64,000 nt of DNA, taken from NCBI GenBank assembly GCA_036362985.1, contig JAYGXS010000006.1, forward strand, positions 10,226,526 to 10,290,525, read 5' to 3'. Every line of letters starts with the position of its first letter. Position 1 is the first letter of the stretch. Of the stretch, positions 20,637 to 30,265 are shown piece after piece. Under the pieces are notes generated by a model. That model saw only the letters and a program-made list of their open reading frames with translations, did not search any database and was not told the DNA's origin. A program made the translations under genes and the position numbers. The stretch is from Ligula intestinalis (taxonomy: Eukaryota > Platyhelminthes > Cestoda > Diphyllobothriidea > Diphyllobothriidae).

Positions 20637-22568
20637 GTTAAGTCTACAGATGATATACCTAAGAAAATTTTTTTTGAACTTAACTGGAATCGGAACGAGG
20701 GTAAAGATCCCGAGACTAGCTGAATTTATTGATGTCATAAAAAACATCGCGACATTTTATTCAACTGCAAACGGTCACTACCCATTACTAAGAGAAATTA
20801 ACTGTCCAATTAAGACTAATAACTTCTACTCTATTTACTGATCGAGTTTCACCCTTCAGTTCAGTGTTTATTAGGGAAATATAGGTAAATACTTTTGAAC
20901 TCCCTCTTTGTACAAAGCTATGATGCAGAACATGTGGCGTCGCCAGTAATGGAACTGCGTTAGGAGGGCAGACAGTAAAAAAAGTCCTTAGGCATTGTTC
21001 ATAAGCCTAGTTTTGAATGCCATTTGTGGGCTTTTAAGGAGAAAAACTGTCGCCCGTGGGGAGGTATATGTAAATCGGATGTCCTGCTGTTGAAGGTGTT
21101 TGAAGCATGTCAAGAGGAGGCAATCGCTGTTTTTTCAATATCCTAATGGTCACACAAGGAGAAGATCGCGGTGGTCACGAGAAAATCACCGAGTGTTGGA
21201 GATGCGTCCATCATACGCCCTTGCTGGTTACCGGGTCGCCGACCAGATGACGCAACACGGCAGCCCACATCATCGACAGTTATTACAAACAGTATATAAG
21301 TTTTTGACTTAGCCTCTCCGCGGATACTCCTCAGAAACCCTGACGAGATTGATTTGGACAGGTAGACTGTGTAAGCCAAGCCAATAATTCCAGCAGGATA
21401 CTCGATTTGGAGAAAATTTCTTGGTCGAACAGTGAGGGTAGTGAAGGAAATTGGACGGAGGATCGTATAAAACTGTGTTTTTTGATCCAATTTTTGTCTG
21501 AAGACAATTTCTTTCAGTGTAAAACTTGAATTAATTTTGCCTTCGGTTTGCTCAAAAATTCAAACCGCGCGGTTTCAATTCAATTCATGTACTTAGATAA
21601 TACTTAGTTGGGCAGCTAATTTAACTTACTAATAGGTAATGACCGTCCGCTGTTGAATAAAAAGGTCGCGAAAACAGTACGACGTCAATAAATTCTGCTG
21701 ATCTCGTGATCTTTGCCTCGTTCAAATTTCTTCCGAGAAAACATTGTTTCAACTAAGTAGAATCGTCCTTCGACCCAGAGGACTCGCGACGACACACGCA
21801 TCAATTATATCCTTTTTCGGAAAGAATTTGGAGTCCTCTCTCTCACACACAGTAACAGGCCATCTGTTATGCAGTATTTTGTGATTTGGTTGCGTAGTTA
21901 TTTTGAATATAGATGATTCGTGTTGGCAGGCTACTTGGATACTTCTTTCATGGGCCCATCTCATATAGAAGAAGATATCGGGGAAGTAATTTGGAAGCGG
22001 TCTCACCAAACCTGTAGAGTCGCCATTTTGACGCAGAGCCTACTGGCGATCATTGAGGACAGAAATGTGGCTTGCGGGCAACGCGTGGTTAACATCACTT
22101 CTTTTCATTTACATTATCGGATACCTGCGAAAAATGGAGTAACCTTTCGGCTTGAGCGCAGAAAGATAAGATTTCATTTCTTTTCTCCACCTCAACAAAT
22201 CCGTTGAAGCCTCAAAATTCTTTTGGGACTCTAGCACGGAACTATTGCCACAGGGTCACAGAAAAGACGTAAGAGATTACTTACAGCTCTGTCCAGCCTT
22301 ACAGCGCCAAGTTCATAGGTCTTGTTTCAAAATAGCGACAGAGTTCACCAACTGAACGTCAGATTACCGCGGCAGGACAATGCTAAGACGGGCTGGAATT
22401 AAGTGGCTCACCAGATATCTGCTTACGTTGTTCTGTACGTACCAATCCCATTTAGTTACACGAAACGGACTTAATTCTCTCAGATATCCTACCATGGGGA
22501 GAGGAGCGAGAAGAACATTGCAACGCGGTTGCCCTCCTCTCGCAACTGCCCTACTTCTGGTGTTATAA
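20637..22568. other. No recognised gene
   Basis: AT-rich sequence with short frames. The 115-codon minus-strand frame at 21143-21490 has no recognisable domain or convincing splice sites. The region just before 22569 should hold the RT of the following PLE copy, but I cannot see it. Confidence 0.35.
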
Positions 22569-23144
22569 CTTAAAAGTGGCTACCCGGCACGCTTTATTCA
22601 AAAGTACAGCAATCACCTACGGCCAAAATTTCTGGAACAGTCAGTTCCAAAAAAGCCCGTCATGATATCCTTACCATTCAAAGGTGACGACATTTCCAAC
22701 ACAATCAAGCGACGATTACGCTGTACGATAGAAAGGACCTACAACGCAGCACAATTAGTCTTCTTAAGTTCTACCAAAAGTATTCCACTAAAACGGCCAA
22801 AGGATGCTCTGCCATTGCACGCCACCTCCAATTGTGTTTACGAATTCACATGTAGTCGCGGATGCCAATACATTGGGCGCACGCAAATGCAACTCGCAGC
22901 CAGGGCCGCTGAGCACTTGCCTAATTGGCTTTTGAAGCAAGAAGACAGAATACCAAGGTCCTCCATTACCAAGCATCTATTAGACAGCGGTCATTCTGTC
23001 GACGTTAAAACAGCGTTTCGAGTACTTGTTCGGGCCCGAACAAACCGAATCCTGCGCTATTTAGAAGCTGCATACATACGGTGGGAGAAACCTGACTTAT
23101 GCAAGCAGCTTGATCATGTCGTCAACCTCCAACTGCCCTGCTGA
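22569..23144 (+). CDS. PLE C-terminal region with GIY-YIG, 5'-truncated but open
   Basis: The frame is open for 192 codons from the first codon after a TAA at 22566. It starts LKSGYPARFIQKY, the region that follows the RT in PLEs, continues through a linker, and then shows CVYEFTCSRGCQYIGRTQMQL and AARAAEHLP, which is the GIY-YIG core with an intact YIGRT. SSITKHLLDSGHSVD and a LEAAYIRW motif follow, as in PLE endonucleases. It ends naturally at a TGA. The upstream RT is missing or unrecognisable. This copy is well preserved compared with the 9.6 and 12.3 kb copies and belongs to yet another subfamily. Confidence 0.75.
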   Translation, partial: LKSGYPARFIQKYSNHLRPKFLEQSVPKKPVMISLPFKGDDISNTIKRRLRCTIERTYNAAQLVFLSSTKSIPLKRPKDALPLHATSNCVYEFTCSRGCQYIGRTQMQLAARAAEHLPNWLLKQEDRIPRSSITKHLLDSGHSVDVKTAFRVLVRARTNRILRYLEAAYIRWEKPDLCKQLDHVVNLQLPC

Positions 23145-24944
23145 TTGGCCATTTAATTTAATCTCCCACGTGTTTTTCGTTAACTTCTCCCATCCACTAC
23201 TCCCCATATGTTGACTTAACGTTCCCGTCCTTTATCGATTAATTGTTAAACTGACTCAGGTTCCTTGCTGGTACCAGTAATTCGATGAGATTTACCACTC
23301 CTGTATGTGTCTTCGTTAACATTCTTAAGCAACGACAAGAAGCAGCTGATGAGCTGTCTCGAAATTTGTTGATATCAATGAATTCTGCTGTTTTCGCCTG
23401 TTTTCAAAAGTAGGTTAGGTTTATTGTACTGTCCGCGAACCAAAACTGGAGATTTACGACATTTACGAACAGACACACAATCCAATCCGGATCGAATAAT
23501 CCCTGCATACAGTCATAGGAGAAATCGTCGGCCGTTTGCGGCGCTATTTAGGCACGCTGACATAATTACCTCCCAATAAATGGTGGCTCCCGCCGTCCAC
23601 ACATTTGATAGTTCGGAAGTGGAAGATGCGATTGCTCGGAAAAGAGAAGTCGATTGTTCTGACGCTTCTGATTCTCAATCTAGGCCACCAGCAGAAACAG
23701 TCGCAGTTGATGGGTGCCTGCTCAGCGGGACACGGGCGGTTTCCCTGCGCTTATCCCCGCCTTCGGGACTGACTTCGGTCCCACTTGAGACTACTATTCG
23801 CAGCTCAGGTGTATGTAGAAGTAAGGAAAACGACGGCTATTGGATGGCTATAATCATTTCTTAATCCATATCAGCTTCCGAACCCCCCCTCCCGTTCTGG
23901 AGCCTTTAGTGAAGGAATCTGTCAACGGAAGGCGTCGCCGCAGTTTCGAGTGGGCACTAACCATCGTCTGGCAGTTAACACGCGTACCGGTCACGCAAGT
24001 AAACAATCGGGTGCCAGTTAGCGAATCACATGTCACATGACAGCATGCCGGTCAGACAGGAAGGACCCACTGTCTCAAGTAGTTAACCATACCCCGGAGG
24101 TGGGCCAGGAATTTGAAGTCGCAAACGTGCTGATAATGGCAGAAGCCAGTTATAAAATGGGGGCGAAAACTACTAAAAGTGGGGTGGACATCGAAAAACA
24201 TGACGGCCAAACTGCCGAGTACACCGGAGTCGCTTAATGACCTTTGGCCTCCTAAGTCTTCCGTGCATTACTACGATGGTTTCCGGTTACTGTTAGGATC
24301 CACGTGAGATCGATATCAACAATCGAGCTGGCAGGAGACTACTCAGCCGCCCTCGAGTACACGCCAGGACTTTCTACTCACCGATGGGTTTGTAATGGAC
24401 ACCTTAGACGTAGTGAACGCGTCGATGCGCCAACCTCAAAGAAACCATAGACGCGCAGAAAATAGCTGGTCATGGTTGTGACCAAATGCGGAATTCATAA
24501 CCACCGTTAATGGCAATCGCTGTTTCGTGGACCATTTCTCCTACTTTACAAAACATGATCTCACAAAGTATTAATATTGATGACGAAAAGCCAGTCTAGA
24601 TCTCTAAAGTTAATGAGTAAATCAGTGGGTCTAAACAGCATGTATGGCATCATCAGGGTGTTGTCTTCAGCGGGGATCTAAGGAGCTAGAGGATTCCAGC
24701 CACGATAACATTGGTCTATGGCATGGAGTCTTGCATGCTCGATAAAAACCAATCAACCATAGCGGATGAAATGCTTTCACCTAAGCGAAGGCAAGCCAGG
24801 TCACGAAAATTCCAGTTTTTGCAATGCTATGCGGCCTGTGCATTCTGTTTGCACTATTGAAAAAAGACATGGAGGAGGTCGGTCATGTACTGACAACGGG
24901 TGATTAGTGCCTATCAAATAAGGTGGTCTCTGATTAATTTTCAA
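23145..24944. other. No recognised gene
   Basis: Several 60-95 codon frames overlap on opposite strands around 23.6-24.2 kb. None has a domain or convincing splice borders. Confidence 0.4.
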
Positions 24945-25125
24945 ACTGAAAGCCACTGCTTAGGAAATTGAAATCTGTCATGTTTTTTTGGAATTTGCCA
25001 ATCTGAGCAGAAGCACGTAATATATATATAATTTTTATAACCGAATTCGCATGCTGGAAACAAACACTTTAGTGTACTTCGATGCGTAAATGTACGCAAT
25101 TATTCTCGCTTAGCGGCTTAAGTAC
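24945..25125 (+). repeat. Direct repeat, copy 1
   Basis: It shares ctgtcat, gccaa(t/c)ctgagcag, gcatgc(t/c)ggaaacaaacactt, tgtacttc, atgcgta, tttacgcaat and ctcgctt in the same order with 25375-25535. It contains a TA-dinucleotide insert absent from copy 2. Confidence 0.7.
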
Positions 25126-25374
25126 AATTTGACGGATTTGTGCATAACCACCCGAGATGGATGGAATTTAAAAGCATCTCAAAGTACGATGGAAGAGACC
25201 AAGGCCGAGCAACACAGCCACCAATCAGAGCTCACCCCAGATGACTTTTGTGCACTTTTGAAATTTAATGGTTTGTTGCACATCTTCTCTAGCCTGAAGA
25301 CGAGCTGGGAGACCCGTCTCGAAAATGTGTAGTTGTCCAAAAGAACGTCTTTTATTCAAATTAATTTTTTTGGG

Positions 25375-25535
25375 ATGCCTGATTTCCAATTTATAAGACT
25401 GAAAACTGTCATATTTTTTCTCAGAATTGGCCAACCTGAGCAGGAACACGTTTGCATGCCGGAAACAAACACTTCAATGTACTTCTATGCGTAGGTTTAC
25501 GCAATAAGTCTCGCTTTGATTTCTAAAGTACAATC
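25375..25535 (+). repeat. Direct repeat, copy 2
   Basis: Same orientation as copy 1, about 430 bp downstream. The spacer holds only a 67-codon frame of unknown nature at 25129-25332. Confidence 0.7.
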
Positions 25536-26202
25536 ACTGGACCTCCGGTGACTTGAATCACGGTCCAACCTAGTAAGTTGCTTGCGGTAATAAACAAAGT
25601 CTACGCAGGATGAAAATCTCTCTCTCTCTCCTCTCTACTGCAGCTTTCGTTCAAGACCGTCGCCTGGAGATGAGATCCAGTGTGGTGATGACCTACCACA
25701 CCTACCCTCTTCTTTCTCACGTACCACACGCGTGCAGGTCTCTCTCGCCCTCTCTCATAGTAAACAAGAGCGAATCTGCGCAGACAAACGGAGTCTGTCA
25801 GCTTTGGGCGGAGGTAAAATCGGTTGGCGTGTAGACCTAATCAAAGTGGTCGCGCACGCGCACGTTTGTGTCAAACTCATTTACGCAGCCCCCATTCTTT
25901 ATTGTGGTTCGCGCTCATCGACAGAAGAACACGATCTGGCCAACTGGAGGTAGTGGGGGAGGAGGGACGGGCGGGGGTGAAGCGGACGAGCGTAATTAGT
26001 TTGCCGCCACGACAATCCGTCACCGGCGCTGGCAGAGAGAACAAGAATTTGTAGGTTCGTGGATTGTTCAGTCTTAGTACATGGATGTACTCCGATCGCG
26101 CCCAGGATTCACCAATCCTGGCTTGTTTCGTCTGGCGAATTTATGGACACTTCCACTTTTTTTGCTCAACAAAACAATTGTTACTCACCAACTTTAAGTA
26201 AC
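25536..26202. other. No recognised gene; short CT run
   Basis: A CT-rich run lies near 25618-25635. Three overlapping short frames between 25.6 and 26.05 kb show no domain. Confidence 0.4.
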
Positions 26203-26426
26203 CAATTTTTATTACTGTCAAACGTTAGGACTCTGAAATGCGCGTATTTCTGGGTCACTACCCAGATAGGACGGTCGTCTCTAGCTCACTGGTCCCGGGT
26301 TCAAAACTCGAGTGTAGCGGCAGTTTCTGCGGCTATACTGGAATCAGGTAACTCTGACCGATGAAGGGTAATGACCCAGAAATACGCGTATCTCAGAGTC
26401 CTAACGTTTGCAAGTAATAAAAATTG
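26203..26426. mobile_element. MITE-like element with 61-bp terminal inverted repeats
   Basis: The arms 26203-26263 and 26366-26426 are reverse complements with about five mismatches in 61 bp. They begin caatttttattact and run through aaacgttaggactctga and gcgtatttctgggtca. The 102-bp centre contains a tRNA B-box-like word (ggttcaaaactc), so the middle may derive from a SINE. No coding capacity. No clear target-site duplication is visible. Confidence 0.75.
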
Positions 26427-26434
26427 TTCAGTCT

Positions 26435-26455
26435 GTCCGTCCGTCCGTCCGCCCG
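26435..26455. repeat. (GTCC)n microsatellite
   Basis: Short tetranucleotide run immediately beside the MITE-like element. Confidence 0.85.
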
Positions 26456-27320
26456 TATATACGATTTACCGACTCATCAGGTGTGCACAAACGGGGTGTG
26501 GCCGGGGGCTATTTTCTAGCCTAGGCTACTGTGAGATCCAGGAGGAACGAGCAGTAGCGCAGATTTTTGAAGGCATCTGCGGACACTTATACCACGGTGG
26601 TTGAGGAATAAAAGTGCCGCACGACATGAAACCGGTTTCACGGGTGTTGGCGTTGGGGTACGGCGCGGCTACCCTCATTCAGTGGCGCCAAAAATCCCAC
26701 TAGTTTCCAGGGGTGTGGCCACTGGCGCTATGAGCTGTGCACAGCCACAGATGACTGTCAATTAACTACACTGGGCAGTACAACCCATACAAAGATACGA
26801 TTCGACAAACAACGAAGGCGGGCGCCAAGAAAATCCAAACGACGACTTAAAGTGTGAGTACGGCCACTTAAACAGGACAACTTAAAAAGCTGGCCTTACG
26901 ATACATTTCCGGAGGGATAAATGTCTTCCCGACGACGCTTTCTGACCTATGTACATGATTCCTCCTCCCCCTCCTTCAAGGAAAATATTTCAGACCAATC
27001 GAATGCCACACGAATTGGCTGCTGCGGTCACATAAAAGCAGCGGTCGTCCACTCTCCCATGACCGGCTTCACCCCGCGTGACGTTGTTTACCGTGCGTTG
27101 TTCCCCTGTCTACAGTCTGGTGATTTGGCCGATTTCATTTGTTCTTCACTGTGTGTGTCCATTTGTGAGGTTTGTACTTTACTTATCCTTTGCTATTTGT
27201 TTATTAGTACCGTACTACCTTGATAGTTGTTGCCATTGGGGTTTGATGTAGAGGGTACTGCTGGATACAGAGTCGGAGGAGGCAAGAAACTCGAAACACC
27301 ATGCTTAACTGAAACTCAAC
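26456..27320. other. No recognised gene; one 100-codon open frame
   Basis: The plus-strand frame 26921-27223 (100 codons) ends in a hydrophobic Cys/Leu-rich stretch but shows no known domain. I do not call it a gene. Confidence 0.35.
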
Positions 27321-27400
27321 TGACATTGTAACTTACCATACTAACAGGCTAGGTACTTTAGCAAGTACCTAGCCTGTTAGTATGGTAAGTTACAATGTCA
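27321..27400. repeat. Perfect 80-bp palindrome (38-bp arms, 4-nt loop)
   Basis: Arm 27321-27358 and arm 27363-27400 are exact reverse complements with no mismatch, separated by tagc. The complementarity stops abruptly at both outer ends. It could be a fold-back insertion, the source of a hairpin RNA, or an inversion or assembly artefact. No coding sequence. Confidence 0.9.
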
Positions 27401-27654
27401 ATTTATACTACTGAAGACTGAACTGTGGCAGCAGGTGTATATTTCATTGGAGTTGACGGGTTTCAACACAAATATACACTTACAATTTCGGTCTACGCCT
27501 ATAGACCTTACATATACTGATATATACCGCGATCAGAAATTAATTTCTCCGGAGATTAAAAACCTGAAACTCAACTGTCAACACGAACCCAAAAATTAAT
27601 CCCAACTCCGACTTTAACCCTTAACCGTTAATGCTAACCCTCACTTCAATTGTT

Positions 27655-27890
27655 AATAAAAGTGAGCATGCGAGTCCCAGGAAGTAATTGAAAAGCAGAA
27701 GACGAATCGATCGCTGGGATAATATGTTTATTCACCTGAAGTTTCGAAATCCGTCGCGGATTGATCATCAGAGACATACCCACAGAGCAGTAGCAGAAAC
27801 AGTGTAGGTGTGCACAAGGATCTGCCGTAAAATTTAAACGTACAGAAAAAAATCGATAAATGTCTCTGTGCGCTGATTCGTTGTGCCAAC
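27655..27890 (-). repeat. PLE-type terminal repeat, copy 4
   Basis: The minus strand reads gtctctgatga, hairpin aatccg-cga-cggatt, cgaaac, then a gtgaataaacatatt tail, gcgatcgattcg and tcctgggactcgcatgctcac. It is one of the most complete copies. It faces copy 5 at 28085-28225 in an inverted pair. Confidence 0.7.
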
Positions 27891-28084
27891 AATGACCATC
27901 TGGCCTCGTGGCATTGGCATACGATGATGTGGTGGCCTGTGTGTTCCCCGAGCGGCGATTTGCTGTGGCAAAATTTATTCTCAGCACCGAATATGGATTG
28001 GGCAAATCGTTGCACTTGTTGACGGATTGGGGGCCCGTGAACCATGACTCAAGTAATTCGCGGCTCACTAGATTGTCACCTCTT

Positions 28085-28225
28085 GCGAGAATTTCGGCCT
28101 CACATCAACTGTTTCTGCTACCGTTCTGTGAGTATGTTGCCGATGATGAGTCCGCGAAGGCTGTCGAAACGTCAGGCGAATAAACACAGTGTCCCAGCCA
28201 TCGAGTCGTCTTCAACTCCTCACTT
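28085..28225 (+). repeat. PLE-type terminal repeat, copy 5
   Basis: The plus strand reads actgtttctgctac, gtgagtatgt, gatgatgagtccgcg, gtcgaaacgtcaggcgaataaac and gtcccagccatcgagtc. The chance frame through it gives a peptide ending in an ETSGE-like motif. It is not a gene. Confidence 0.7.
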
Positions 28226-29689
28226 TAATCTTAAACTTAATTACCCTGGAATTTGATGGGATCGATTCCTGTTCTCCCTTTCGGTTAAGTCGGCCATAAA
28301 AGTCCCCTTTACCAACGCATAGAAGACCATTCGCTCTTAAAGCACACAGTGCCTTTTGCTGGGATCAAACTTACGCCACTGTGTTACTTCGTGAGTATAT
28401 CGAGAAAATTGACTTGAGGAAAAACTGTCAATGAGCAGGCTAATTTCGCCTAGACTCGCTCTCGTCCTCCTCGCCGGTGAATCATCGCCTGAGCAGATGG
28501 AAAAAGAGCTGGCGACTAGCAGCGATTGAGGAGCGAGCACAGGTCAAATTACCGCGGGCCTGGAGACCACGAGGCAGGCACGAGTAGCACCACCTGTGAA
28601 AGCAGCGCTCTCAGATAGTGCGCCGTCTTAGGCCGGGGTTTGGTGAGACAAGTGGGGCAATGAGGCCAATGGGGGTGAAACTTGATCGGCATTATCAACA
28701 CCTATGACCGGCAATGGGCTGGCAGCCGGAGGCCCATAACGGTGTCCCTAAAGACAAGCACGACCCACAGACCGCTTCTATCTGGTAGCTAATCTAGCTT
28801 TAAGCATATACCTAAAAGGGGTTCAGAATAGCTTAAAAAAGAGTCCACATTCGCAGGGCGCTTCACCGCTCACCACCAACAACAAACCCGTGCTAAAAAC
28901 GGTGTCCTTTGTTCGAATAAATTGTTGTTTTTGCTGGTGCTGTTGCACTGTTCGGTTGACTGCGTCCCTGAAAGGTCGTCATGACCGCGAACCCACGGGT
29001 TAAACACATGCTAGATCGTCCACGTGATGATGCCGCGAACGAAGTGACCTTACGAGCCCCAAAAGTACACGGTTGATCGTGCAGGAAGCGATGAGGACGA
29101 AAAGAAGAGAAGACTGATACCGAAATGCTTTTTAGACTAGCGTGTCGCTGTTACGCCGCCGAGAGTATAATCCGGCGTGCACGCGCGTTGATGTAGACTG
29201 TATCGGTTGAAATTGGTTTTGTTTGCAGCATTGCCCAATGTCGAGATAACTTGGTTCTGCCCAGGACCACGTGCGGTCTTTATAACCATTGGTGCTTGTG
29301 TACACACATATGGGTTACGCGATGGATGGCACATCAATCGTTCCCCAGCATTCCGTGTGCTTTGTTGTACATACTCTAGTTGAGGGATCGCGGCCTTCTT
29401 AATTTCCTCAAAAATGAATTGCTTACTTAGAGTAAGTCTGTTTGAATCAAGCGTTTAGGCTCCGACCGAAAGTTGATATTAATATTTGGGTCGAGGTCCA
29501 TCAGCCTCGTCGTATTCATAAGCTAACAACAGGAAGCCTAGGAAGCTCGATTCATATTGGATTAGGGAAGAGCCCGTGTTGCGCACGCGTAACCTCCAGT
29601 CTTCGCAATTATGTGGAACAGGGGCGTTGTTAAATAACACTGAGTGCCAATCAGTTTCACTATATACAAAATTACAGGCGCGTCACTAC
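28226..29689. other. No recognised gene
   Basis: Short frames only. The minus-strand frame at 28337-28540 has an AG acceptor-like and a GT donor-like site but no recognisable domain, so I leave it uncalled. Confidence 0.4.
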
Positions 29690-29824
29690 TGGCTGGCTAG
29701 TAGCCCTATTTGGATCAGGAGCCCCGCCGGATGGGCCTCAATCCCGGCGGTGAGGAGGAGGAGGAGTCGGAGCAGTGTGGTCAGGAGCGGCTGCTCCGTC
29801 ATCAAAACACAGATGGAGAGGTGG

Positions 29825-29836
29825 AGAGATTGGTGT
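29825..29836. repeat. Target-site duplication, 3' side
   Basis: The 12-bp word agagattggtgt is repeated exactly at 30177-30188. Confidence 0.9.
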
Positions 29837-30176
29837 GTGTGTGTGTCGTAGCCCATAGTTGGATCAGGAATCCCCGCCGGAATCCAAACTGGGAGTAGTT
29901 GGGAGACGGAGAAAAGCCGCGACCTCGACCGGCTTGAGCCACAGGTCCGTGGGAGTGAGGAGGGTGCCTGGCCGAGAACTGCAGGCGAACAGATGACGGC
30001 TGTCATGCGGCGAGACACCGCAGTCGGGACAGCAGTCGGGTATGGATGGGTCGAGCCGGTGCTGGTACTGGCGAAGGAGCATACAGTAGCCACTGCGTAG
30101 CTGCGCCAGAGTACAGCGAGTAACCCTCGGGAGATGTCGTTCCGAGGCCGCGATCGGAGGCGGATAGCCACCCAAA
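29837..30176 (-). mobile_element. 340-bp 5'-truncated copy of the Jockey-like retrotransposon
   Basis: This segment is nearly identical to the last ~340 bp of the 14.6 kb element: the Cys/His motif, the LTPTDLWLKPVEVAAFLRL tail, the stop codon, and a 3' end of gggctacg plus a (CA)n tail. It keeps an open frame of about 103 codons (29864-30175) that ends at the same stop. Exact 12-bp target-site duplications flank it. It is a recent insertion with no capacity to move by itself. Confidence 0.92.
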
Positions 30177-30188
30177 AGAGATTGGTGT
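30177..30188. repeat. Target-site duplication, 5' side
   Basis: This is an exact copy of 29825-29836. Confidence 0.9.
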
Positions 30189-30265
30189 CGCAGACCTTGG
30201 CCGCGCCGGGAGTGCGGGTGGGAATGCGGTGAAGACGCGTCTGCTGTGGTCCTCGCGCGTCACTA

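Larger units (their letters stand above)
29690..30265 (-). repeat. Dispersed repeat, copy B, split by a retrotransposon insertion
   Basis: Segments 29690-29836 and 30177-30265 together match copy A at 1160-1400 in reverse orientation. The 29837-30176 segment is absent from copy A and is the inserted element. A 266-codon minus-strand frame running 29686-30483 crosses these unrelated parts and is not a gene. Confidence 0.8.

Noticed and set aside
27600..27650. Telomere-like repeats (aaccctta-type words)
   Set aside because: The words are irregular, few, and adjacent to a PLE terminal repeat. There is no tandem TTAGGG array.
28337..28540. Possible exon on the minus strand
   Set aside because: Acceptor-like and donor-like dinucleotides exist, but there is no domain, no phase-compatible neighbour and no conservation evidence.
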